Assembly: GCA_902475435.1 (NCBI GenBank)
Contig: CABRZL010000094.1
Location: forward strand, 1 to 7,576
From: an uncultured Eubacteriales bacterium
Lineage (GTDB): Bacteria; Bacillota; Clostridia; Oscillospirales; Oscillospiraceae
Direction: 5' to 3'
Length of the DNA: 7,576 bases
Positions 1-6,329 of this stretch are shown here, piece after piece; position 1 is the first letter of the stretch; the number at the start of each line of letters is the position of its first letter. The notes under the pieces are model-generated. The model was given only the letters and a program-made list of their open reading frames with translations. It made no database searches and was not told the origin of the DNA. A program made the translations under genes and the position numbers.

Positions 1-1
1 T

Positions 2-1102
2 TGTACGCGCTGTATTATGGACAGTAGTGATCCAGAGATTTCGTTTGATAATCAGGGGGTTTGCTCGCATTGCCATCAATATGACAAAGATGTTGCACAA
101 ATGGGCTATCATCCAGGTAAAAGCGAGGAAGAGCTTAAGCGCATTGTTGCTGAAATGAAAGAAGATGGAAAGGGCAAGGAATATGATTGCATCCTTGGGA
201 TTTCTGGCGGAGTCGATAGTTCCTACTTGGCATATTTGACTGCACAGCTGGAACTTCGTGTATTGGCGGTACACGTCGATGCAGGGTGGAACAGCGATAT
301 TGCTGTTTCTAATATTCAAAAGATGTGTGAGAAATTGAAGATCGACTTGCACACAATCGTGGTGGATTGGACAACCATGAAGGAATTACAGCGGGCGTAT
401 ATGTTCTCTGGATTGCCGAATCTGGATGTTCCTCAGGATCATGTTTTTATTGCTGCGATGTACCAGTATGCAAAGAAATACAATATTAAATTTATGCTTA
501 ACGGCGGCAATATGGCCACAGAAGGAATCCTCCCTGGAAACTGGGGACATAATGCGATGGATTGGTGGCATATCAAGAGTGTTTATCAAAAATGCGGTCG
601 AGGGAAGGTCACTTTGAAGAACTACCCTCATGCTGGCTTGTTGGCGTATGCGTGGGCGAGAACGCGGATTCGCCAAATACGCCTTTTGAACTATGTACCT
701 TACAGCAAAAAGAATGCGATCGCGACATTAGAGCGGGAGTTCGGATGGGAATATTATGGTGGCAAGCACTTTGAGTCTCGCTTTACAAAGTTCTTTCAGT
801 CCTATTATCTTCCTGTTAAGTTTGGCTATGACAAGCGCCGTGCCCATCTCTCCAGTTTGATTGTTTCCGGCGAGATAACGCGTGAAGAAGCGCTTCTGGA
901 AATGGAGAAGGAATATGCCTACCCGCTGGAACAGATTATGGAGGACCGGGACTATATTCTAAAGAAGCTGGACATAACGCAGGAGGAGTGGGAGCACATT
1001 ATGACAGCGCCTGCGGTCCCGGACACAGCTTACCGTTCGCAGGAGCCGTTGTTGCGGCAGCTTCGCAAGTTAGTGCCGATCCATTACGGGATAAAAGGTT
1101 AA
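2..1102 (+). CDS. N-acetyl sugar amidotransferase, WbpG/PseA type (5' end outside window)
   Basis: This is a PP-loop ATP pyrophosphatase-type enzyme. In characterised relatives (WbpG, PseA) it uses ammonia, supplied by HisH/HisF-like partners, to turn an acetamido group of a sugar into an acetamidino group in the cytoplasm. The ATP-binding loop SGGVDSS is at residues 63-69, counting from the first in-frame Met at position 17. A conserved-looking LNGGNMATEG follows at 161-170, and the C-terminal part carries GGKHFESRFTKFFQ and a KFGYDKRRAHLSSL block (about 248-281), both typical of this family. The true start is left of the window: the reading frame is open from base 2 and encodes C-T-R-C-I before Met17. 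This supplies the first half of a CxxC...CxxC pair (codons at 2, 11, 62 and 71), probably a zinc site. Position 17 is therefore an internal Met and only a few N-terminal residues are missing. The stop TAA is at 1100-1102, 33 bp before the next gene. The family is clear; the exact sugar is not. Confidence 0.88.
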   Translation, partial: CTRCIMDSSDPEISFDNQGVCSHCHQYDKDVAQMGYHPGKSEEELKRIVAEMKEDGKGKEYDCILGISGGVDSSYLAYLTAQLELRVLAVHVDAGWNSDIAVSNIQKMCEKLKIDLHTIVVDWTTMKELQRAYMFSGLPNLDVPQDHVFIAAMYQYAKKYNIKFMLNGGNMATEGILPGNWGHNAMDWWHIKSVYQKCGRGKVTLKNYPHAGLLAYAWARTRIRQIRLLNYVPYSKKNAIATLEREFGWEYYGGKHFESRFTKFFQSYYLPVKFGYDKRRAHLSSLIVSGEITREEALLEMEKEYAYPLEQIMEDRDYILKKLDITQEEWEHIMTAPAVPDTAYRSQEPLLRQLRKLVPIHYGIKG

Positions 1103-1120
1103 TCAATTGACTCAAATATT

Positions 1121-1128
1121 AAAGGAAG
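1121..1128 (+). promoter_or_regulatory. Ribosome binding site of the dehydrogenase gene
   Basis: AAAGGAAG lies 7 nt before the ATG at 1136. It supports that start and the reading of the 33-bp gap as a within-operon spacer. Confidence 0.75.
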
Positions 1129-1135
1129 TGCTGTT

Positions 1136-2215
1136 ATGAACTATGCGCTTATTGGTTGTGGCCGTATTGCTGTCAACCACATCAAGGCTGCAGTGAACAA
1201 CAACTTGAATATTGTGGCTGTCTGCGATGTCAAGCCGGAAGCGATGGAGTCGCTGCTGGCCAAGCAGGGCTTGGAGCAGGATAAGTCTATCAAGCGTTAC
1301 ACGGATTATAAGAAAATGCTGGCGGAAAACGATCTTCAGCTTATCAGCATTGCCACTGAGAGCGGGCTGCACGCCCAAATCGCTCTGGACTGCATTGACG
1401 CAGGAGTGAATGTTATCATCGAAAAGCCCATGGCTATGAGCATTCCCGATGCGGAGGAAATCATCCGCCGCAGTGAGGAAAAGGGCGTCAAAGTTTCCGC
1501 ATGTCACCAAAACCGATTTAACATTGCAGTACAGGAAGCACGGCGGGCACTGGAAGCAGGACGGTTTGGCAAGTTGTCCCACGGATCTATCCATGTTCGC
1601 TGGAATCGGAACCGTGGATATTATGAGCAGGCTCCCTGGCGGGGAACCTGGGCCCAGGACGGTGGATGCCTTATGAATCAGTGTATCCACGGGATTGACC
1701 TGCTACGTTGGATGATGGGCGACGAGGTGGATGAGGTCTATGGCGTGACCAAGCAGCAGTTCCATGATTATCTTGAGTGTGAAGATGTGGGAATGGCAGT
1801 GGTCAAATTTAAAAACGGAGCGGTGGGGACCATTGAGGGAACCACCAATGTTTACCCTAAGAATTTAGAAGAAACCCTGTATCTCTTCGGTGAAAATGGC
1901 ACGGTGAAGATTGGCGGTACCTCCACCAATAATATTGACGTATGGGATTTTGCCGACGAGGATGAAGAGGACGCCAAGAATAAAGGGTTGCAGGAGGCTA
2001 CATCCAATGTTTATGGCAATGGTCATACCAGCTTGTTTGCAGATATGGTTGACGCAATTCAGCAGAATCGCAAGCCATATGTGGATGCAGTTGCAGGTCG
2101 AAATGCATTGGAAATGGTCCTTGCCATCTATCAGTCTGCTGCTACAGGGAAACCCGTAAAATTACCTCTGGAGCATGTGGCTTCCACAGATTTTGTCGGG
2201 AGATTTGACAAGTGA
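1136..2215 (+). CDS. Gfo/Idh/MocA oxidoreductase, WbpB/WlbA-like UDP-sugar 3-dehydrogenase
   Basis: Predicted NAD-dependent cytoplasmic sugar dehydrogenase of 359 residues, a normal length for the family. The N-terminal Rossmann fold starts with ALIGCGRIA (residues 4-12). The family signature EKP with the catalytic-type lysine is at 96-98 (EKPMAMS). HQNRF at 124-128, the QAPWRGTW segment at 165-172 and the NQCIHGIDLLRW segment at 181-192 (His185, Asp188 as likely active-site residues) resemble the WbpB/WlbA branch, which oxidises C3 of UDP-N-acetylglucosaminuronic acid. The adjacent WbpG-type amidotransferase fits this, since both act in making 2-acetamido-3-acetamidino-uronic acids in Pseudomonas O-antigen. 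The Gfo/Idh/MocA assignment is firm. The UDP-GlcNAcA substrate is inferred from motif resemblance and context; another UDP-amino sugar is possible. ATG 1136 is backed by a good ribosome binding site. A hand count of 1441-1680 gives about 55% GC, richer than the last gene of the window. Confidence 0.85.
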   Translation: MNYALIGCGRIAVNHIKAAVNNNLNIVAVCDVKPEAMESLLAKQGLEQDKSIKRYTDYKKMLAENDLQLISIATESGLHAQIALDCIDAGVNVIIEKPMAMSIPDAEEIIRRSEEKGVKVSACHQNRFNIAVQEARRALEAGRFGKLSHGSIHVRWNRNRGYYEQAPWRGTWAQDGGCLMNQCIHGIDLLRWMMGDEVDEVYGVTKQQFHDYLECEDVGMAVVKFKNGAVGTIEGTTNVYPKNLEETLYLFGENGTVKIGGTSTNNIDVWDFADEDEEDAKNKGLQEATSNVYGNGHTSLFADMVDAIQQNRKPYVDAVAGRNALEMVLAIYQSAATGKPVKLPLEHVASTDFVGRFDK

Positions 2216-2353
2216 GTAATAGCTGAAAATACAAATAGTGTGTTGAGAAGTTGGAATGATCCGGCATCCATGTCGAATTGGAATATCATCTATACAGACA
2301 GATTCTTTCCTTTGGGCAGAAAAGGGGTGTCCTTATTTTAGGAGAAGCTTACG
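2216..2353 (+). other. 138-bp intergenic gap, no assigned function
   Basis: This is the only sizeable gap in an otherwise tightly packed set of genes. The frame of the preceding dehydrogenase stays open after its TGA (2213-2215) for about 41 codons, until TAG at 2339-2341, and contains an ATG at 2270 that would give a 23-residue peptide without a visible ribosome binding site. Two short, mutually exclusive pairings can be drawn near its end (CCTTT 2309-2313 with AAAGG 2321-2325; AAGG 2322-2325 with CCTT 2331-2334), but both are too weak to call a terminator or attenuator. I see no convincing -35/-10 pair. It may be a decayed gene fragment or simply a spacer. Confidence 0.5.
2340..2345 (+). 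promoter_or_regulatory. Ribosome binding site of the first glycosyltransferase gene
   Basis: AGGAGA lies 8 nt before the ATG at 2354 and fixes that start after the 138-bp gap. Confidence 0.8.
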
Positions 2354-3502
2354 ATGAATATTTTAGTTGTTGCACATTATCAAAATGATGGTTCTCCCAC
2401 CGCAATCTTTATTCATGATCAAATCAAGGCCTATGTGGCAGCCGGACACACGGTCCGGGTCATTGTACCCATACCAGTCGGGAAACGGGGTTTGGATGGA
2501 AAGCGGATGGGAGTTAGCACCTGCAGTCGGGAGATCGATGGTGCGATGCACTGCTTTTTGCGATATGTGTCTGCTTCTAACTTCGGGGACAAACATTTCA
2601 ATACAATTAGTGCGGTCATCGCCTTGCGGTGTGCGTATACAAAGGCTCTGGAAGGATTTTGTCCTGACGTCATTCATGCTCATACCTTGGGTACTGACAG
2701 TGAATTGGGGGCTTGGCTCAAGAAAAAGCTGAGGAAGCCACTGGTTATTACTACCCATGGATCGGACACTTCTGTTCGGTTTAGCCTGGGAAAGACAGAA
2801 GAGATTAAAGCGTTAGCAGATAAAGGAGATGTAGTGGTTTCCGTAAGCTCTTCGCTCAAGAAGAAGCTGAAACAGGCTGGAGTGGACACAGATCTGCGTG
2901 TTATATTAAATGGATTTGAGTTTCAATATGTTTGTAATGACATGTGCAAGCGAAAGTATTCAATCATTCAGGTGGGAAATCTGATTCGTCAGAAGAAAAA
3001 TGATATTACCATTCGCGCCCTGTCGAAGTTGGCGTGTCAATACCCAGAGGCTAAGCTTGTGATTGTGGGAGACGGGGCAGAGAGGGGTAAACTGGAAGCG
3101 CTGTGCCGGGAACTGAATGTCATGGATAAGGTTCAATTTTGTGGACATCTTCCGAATCAGAAGGTATTATCTCAAATGGCGGAAGCCCAGTTCTTTTGCA
3201 TGCCCAGCGTCCGGGAGGGATTTGGAATCGTATACCTGGAGGCTATGGCCTCTGGGTGTATTACCATCGGCACTGCGGGTGAAGGAATTGCGGATCTGAT
3301 TCGAGATGGCGAAAACGGATTTCTTGTGCCGCCGGATGATTCGGGAGCCATTGTGAAGGTGGTGGAGTGGTGTCTCGACCATCCGAAGGAGGCAGCGGCC
3401 ATTGCGGAACGGGGCCGTTCTGCTGCGCTTGGTTTAACCTGGAAGAAAAATGCGGCAGAATATTTGAACTTGTTTGAATCACTGATAGAGAGGAACAATT
3501 AA
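2354..3502 (+). CDS. Glycosyltransferase family 4 (GT-B fold, retaining)
   Basis: Predicted cytoplasmic, membrane-associated enzyme of 382 residues that would transfer a sugar from a nucleotide donor onto a lipid-linked oligosaccharide. The N-terminal acceptor domain begins with a hydrophobic strand (NILVVAHY) and includes DVIHAHTLGTD (105-115) and ITTHGSD (132-138). The C-terminal donor domain has VGNLIRQKK (207-215), the strand KLVIVGDG (234-241) and an intact EX7E motif, EGFGIVYLE (288-296), followed by the usual AMASG. A late DGENGFLVPP (318-327) is also typical of GT4 donor domains. Overall it resembles capsule and teichuronic-acid type GT4 enzymes. The donor, acceptor and linkage cannot be read from sequence. 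Its TAA (3500-3502) directly abuts the ATG of the next gene, so the two are almost certainly co-transcribed and translationally coupled. Confidence 0.9.
   Translation: MNILVVAHYQNDGSPTAIFIHDQIKAYVAAGHTVRVIVPIPVGKRGLDGKRMGVSTCSREIDGAMHCFLRYVSASNFGDKHFNTISAVIALRCAYTKALEGFCPDVIHAHTLGTDSELGAWLKKKLRKPLVITTHGSDTSVRFSLGKTEEIKALADKGDVVVSVSSSLKKKLKQAGVDTDLRVILNGFEFQYVCNDMCKRKYSIIQVGNLIRQKKNDITIRALSKLACQYPEAKLVIVGDGAERGKLEALCRELNVMDKVQFCGHLPNQKVLSQMAEAQFFCMPSVREGFGIVYLEAMASGCITIGTAGEGIADLIRDGENGFLVPPDDSGAIVKVVEWCLDHPKEAAAIAERGRSAALGLTWKKNAAEYLNLFESLIERNN
3487..3494 (+). promoter_or_regulatory. Ribosome binding site of the polymerase gene, inside the preceding gene
   Basis: AGAGAGGA lies 8 nt before ATG 3503, within the last codons of the upstream glycosyltransferase. 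This supports the start that immediately follows the TAA. Confidence 0.7.
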
Positions 3503-5032
3503 ATGGCTGACCTGACTGTGCGTGGAAAGGCGGACAAGCTTTGGCGGATTTTGACCGTTTGCTGGCTGATAACCGTATTTACATCATTTTTTAATTCTTA
3601 TTTTTTATCTGTTTCGTTACCTATTGTTGGTACGATTTTTCCATTCCGAATCATGTTGCCAGTCACGGCAGTCTTGTATTTGATTTGGGTTATAAAAAAC
3701 CGAGAGCCTGTATGGCGGGGGACGTCTGCACTGGAAAAATGGTGTTACGTTTTGATCATCATTTTGTTGACTTATGGTGTGGTATCTTTGTTCCGTGCGC
3801 TCGACCTTGCATGGACATTCCGGCGGCTATTCAATCTTTGTTTTGACCTGTGTTTTTTCTTTTTAATGCTACGTTTGTGCCGAAACAAGCAGCTGCTAAA
3901 AGCGACATTGATGGTTTGCCTAGTCATGCTGGCCGTTATCTCTCTCCTGGGGATTTACGAGGTGTTTTTCGGCGGTATTGTGAATCCGGCTTATGACAAT
4001 TTTAAGCGATTGTATGTTTTAAACGGCTTATATCAGTATCCGATTGTTTTCAGTGGAAATACGAATGACTATGCCACAACGCTTATATTTCTGTTCGTTG
4101 TGTTGTTGCTTGCGCTGCTCTGGAAAGGGCATGAGATACGGAAGCGTGATTACGCCTGGATTGTGTTGATGGGGACAGCGGTCTACTTCCTGGCATTAGC
4201 AGGTAATTCCCGCTTGTGTGAAGTTTGCTTTTTTCTTCTGGTTGTGGGGATATTCCTCTACTTCCTTTTATGTCAAAAACGGAGAATTTTGGTCTCATTG
4301 CTGTTGATACTTGGAATTTTAAGCGTTGAGTTTATCGTACAATACCACTATATTGTTCCGCCAATTCAGCAGTATTTTGCCGAAGTTCGAGAGTATCAGA
4401 CCGAAGAATCGGATCAGATGGAAGGCGTGTCAACAGACGATATGACATCGGAGCGTACTGAAGATGAGAGGCAGGCGCCAACTTTGGTTTTGGGCGATCA
4501 GGATAAACAGACCTTGGAGGAAGAATTTTTTAAAACGGATGAAACGACAGGGGAGAAGACGCTTCGCGATGAAGGAAGCGCTGGAATTCGCGCACACCTG
4601 CTGATCCATGCACTTAACTGTTTTCAAGAATCTTACGGGTTAGGTGTAGGGCTTGGCAATACAGAAACCCTGGCAGCCAGAAGAGGCGTGGTGCCCCAAT
4701 GGGTCGACGAGCCGCAAAACAGCATCCATTGTTTCTTGGCGCGTCTTGTGGCGGATTATGGAATTTTTGTGCTGATTCCCTTGTGTGTGATTGCATTTCT
4801 TCTGCTGAAACGGACGTTCCAGATGATAAGGAAAGGAATTCGGCTGAGGGACAGAAATAGTATTGCCTATGCGGTTTTGTTTTTCTGCTGTCTTGTCATA
4901 TATCCGGTCCTATCTACCGCATCTTCTGACGCACAGGATATAATCAGTATGTGGATTTATTTGGCAGCGGTGGTGTTGTTTGCGAATTCTCTTCCTCGGA
5001 ATCGTTTCGGAAAAGAGGTTGAAAATGCCTAA
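3503..5032 (+). CDS. O-antigen polymerase/ligase family membrane protein (Wzy-like)
   Basis: Integral membrane protein of 509 residues with roughly 11-12 hydrophobic segments (about 17-38, 42-63, 82-100, 110-127, 133-155, 190-207, 217-235, 239-257, 262-282, 411-436, 454-473, 480-496). Hallmarks of the Wzy/WaaL superfamily are present in order: SGNTNDYA (184-191), GNSR (234-237), an Arg-containing GSAGIRAH (358-365) leading into YGLGVGLGN (378-386), and NSIHCFLARLVADYG (406-420) with His409. The large extracytoplasmic loop between the last two membrane groups (about 283-410) is the expected catalytic loop and contains an unusually acidic stretch (291-360). With no lipid A-core genes nearby and a likely Gram-positive host, polymerisation of lipid-linked repeat units is more likely than ligation, though ligation of polymer to another carrier is not excluded. 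It abuts the upstream glycosyltransferase and overlaps the downstream one by 8 bp. Confidence 0.85.
   Translation: MADLTVRGKADKLWRILTVCWLITVFTSFFNSYFLSVSLPIVGTIFPFRIMLPVTAVLYLIWVIKNREPVWRGTSALEKWCYVLIIILLTYGVVSLFRALDLAWTFRRLFNLCFDLCFFFLMLRLCRNKQLLKATLMVCLVMLAVISLLGIYEVFFGGIVNPAYDNFKRLYVLNGLYQYPIVFSGNTNDYATTLIFLFVVLLLALLWKGHEIRKRDYAWIVLMGTAVYFLALAGNSRLCEVCFFLLVVGIFLYFLLCQKRRILVSLLLILGILSVEFIVQYHYIVPPIQQYFAEVREYQTEESDQMEGVSTDDMTSERTEDERQAPTLVLGDQDKQTLEEEFFKTDETTGEKTLRDEGSAGIRAHLLIHALNCFQESYGLGVGLGNTETLAARRGVVPQWVDEPQNSIHCFLARLVADYGIFVLIPLCVIAFLLLKRTFQMIRKGIRLRDRNSIAYAVLFFCCLVIYPVLSTASSDAQDIISMWIYLAAVVLFANSLPRNRFGKEVENA
5014..5018 (+). promoter_or_regulatory. Ribosome binding site deciding the start of the second glycosyltransferase
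   Basis: AGAGG lies 6 nt before ATG 5025, inside the end of the polymerase gene. It favours 5025 over the upstream in-frame ATG at 4980, which would add 15 residues (MRILFLGIVSEKRLK) of polymerase-overlapping sequence with no ribosome binding site seen. Confidence 0.7.
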
Positions 5033-6251
5033 AATTGTTTTTATTACGACACTGACGCTTTGGTCCATGGAAAAGGGGCGCGGCGGCCCTGCTTTTACTC
5101 AAACGGTAAAAAAATATATTGATGAGGGGTGGGAAGTTTTTTTAATCTCTGACGAACCCTCCAATGCTGATTATCCTGAATTGGACACAGAGCACAATAT
5201 TCTCCTCTCACCATCACCTTTCAAAAAGTATAGTCAGATTCGGAAATTAGGCCTTGTTTTTCGTTGGTTGGATCACCGTTTTATGACCCGGGCTTTTTGC
5301 CGGCGGGCAGAATCATTGTTGTCTCCCCAAAATGGAGATACTATTTTGTATGCCTATGAGATATTTGGTGTGGAGGCATGTCGACGGCTTGCAATCAAGT
5401 ATGGGATGCCGTTTGTTACCCGGTTCCAAGGCACGATTCTCTCTCAGTATCAGAACACAATTGCCAACCGTATTTGCCGATATCCTCATTATCAGGCATT
5501 GTCCCAACGAGCAGATTTAGTCATAATGACCGATGACGGAACTCAGGGCGACCGCGTCTTGCGGGAACTCCATAATCAAAGTCCACATATATGTTTTTGG
5601 CGCAATGGACTGGAACTGCTAGAGAGAGACGTAACGGCTATGCAGACGGCCTTTGACCGTAGTACATTTCGTAAAACACTAGGAGTGAATGAAAGCGAGA
5701 CGTTGTTCCTGACGGTCAGCCGACTTACTGGGTGGAAGAAAGTGGAGCGTGCAATTGATGGTTTCGCGAAGAGCGTAAAAATTGTACCCAACTCCAAGTT
5801 GATTATTGTTGGAGATGGAGACAGCCGCCAAGCGTTAGAATCACGCTCTAAGGAATTGGGCATGTGGGATCGGATTGTGTTCATTGGGGCGGTGCCTCAT
5901 GACGAAGTCTATCATTATATGTTGGCCTGTGATGTGTTTGTGTCACTGTATGATTTGTCTAATGTCGGAAATCCTCTGCTGGAAGCCATGACATTAAGTA
6001 AGTGTATTGTGACGCTGGATGTGGGAGACACGAAGATTCTGATCCGGAATCGGGAAAATGGGGTTTTAATGACTTATGATACGCTGCCCATGCTGGGGGA
6101 AGTCTTTGCGGAGCTAGCACAGGATCCTGCGCTTCGGCAGCAGCTGGGAGAGGCTGCCGGCGCCTATGCACGAGAAAATTTCTGGAGTTGGACAGATCGC
6201 ATGAATGCAGAATTCCAAATGGTGTCTGATCTTTTGAACGAAAGGAGATAA
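5025..6251 (+). CDS. Glycosyltransferase family 4-like, divergent EX7E motif
   Basis: Predicted 408-residue GT-B glycosyltransferase, likely the second sugar-adding enzyme of the repeat unit. The N-terminal domain opens with PKIVFITTLT and a glycine-rich GRGGPAF (18-24), and includes PFVTRFQGTILSQY (129-142). The donor domain is clear: FLTVSRLTGWKKVERAIDGF (228-247), KLIIVGDG (258-265), and DRIVFIGAVPHDEV (282-295). The usual EX7E is altered: the region reads YDLSNVGNPLLEAM (309-322), so the second Glu is kept (Glu320) but Ser312 takes the place of the first, with Asp310 nearby. The chosen start at 5025 overlaps the polymerase stop by 8 nt (ATGCCTAA), a typical translational-coupling arrangement. 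The last codons (AGG AGA before TAA) double as the Shine-Dalgarno of the next gene. Family membership is firm; donor and linkage are unknown. Confidence 0.87.
   Translation: MPKIVFITTLTLWSMEKGRGGPAFTQTVKKYIDEGWEVFLISDEPSNADYPELDTEHNILLSPSPFKKYSQIRKLGLVFRWLDHRFMTRAFCRRAESLLSPQNGDTILYAYEIFGVEACRRLAIKYGMPFVTRFQGTILSQYQNTIANRICRYPHYQALSQRADLVIMTDDGTQGDRVLRELHNQSPHICFWRNGLELLERDVTAMQTAFDRSTFRKTLGVNESETLFLTVSRLTGWKKVERAIDGFAKSVKIVPNSKLIIVGDGDSRQALESRSKELGMWDRIVFIGAVPHDEVYHYMLACDVFVSLYDLSNVGNPLLEAMTLSKCIVTLDVGDTKILIRNRENGVLMTYDTLPMLGEVFAELAQDPALRQQLGEAAGAYARENFWSWTDRMNAEFQMVSDLLNERR
6241..6247 (+). promoter_or_regulatory. Ribosome binding site of the lipoprotein gene, embedded in upstream codons
   Basis: AAAGGAG is formed by the last codons of the glycosyltransferase. 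It is 13 nt from ATG 6261, longer than at the other genes of the window. No ATG, GTG or TTG in that frame lies closer, and the signal peptide starts properly at 6261, so the start is still well supported. Confidence 0.65.
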
Positions 6252-6260
6252 CGTACGAAC

Positions 6261-6329
6261 ATGAGTTTACCAAGAAAGCTGTACATTAGCGTTTTCTTGC
6301 TTTTGAGTATACTCATGATTAGTGCATGT
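6261..6329 (+). other. Lipoprotein signal peptide with lipobox
   Basis: This segment encodes residues 1-23, ending in ISAC; the Cys codon TGT is at 6327-6329. The hydrophobic run before it and the Ala following fit signal peptidase II processing. Confidence 0.8.

Noticed and set aside
17..19. ATG 17 as the true start of the amidotransferase
   Set aside because: In-frame codons before it encode a family-typical CTRC motif up to the window edge, so the gene begins further left.
1107..1135. TTGACT as a -35 element before the dehydrogenase
   Set aside because: A properly spaced -10 would fall on 1130-1135, directly before the ATG, and no TATAAT-like sequence is there.
1112..1690. 192-codon reverse-strand open frame opposite the dehydrogenase
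   Set aside because: It lies opposite a clear Gfo/Idh/MocA gene, its translation shows no recognisable domain, and long antisense frames are expected in GC-richer coding DNA.
2243..2296. Possible promoter in the gap (TTGAGA 2243-2248; TATACA 2291-2296)
   Set aside because: The spacing between these boxes is far beyond 17 bp, and the hexamer at the right spacing (ATCCAT) is a poor -10.
2322..2340. AAGG/CCTT hairpin followed by TATTTTA as a terminator
   Set aside because: The stem is only 4 bp, and the T-rich tail is short and leads straight into a ribosome binding site.
3172..3498. 108-codon reverse-strand open frame opposite the first glycosyltransferase
   Set aside because: It mirrors the conserved donor domain of the GT4 gene and has no domain signature of its own.
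4980..5024. Upstream ATG as start of the second glycosyltransferase
   Set aside because: It would overlap the polymerase by 53 bp with no ribosome binding site seen, while ATG 5025 has AGAGG 6 nt upstream and begins with a typical GT-B first strand.
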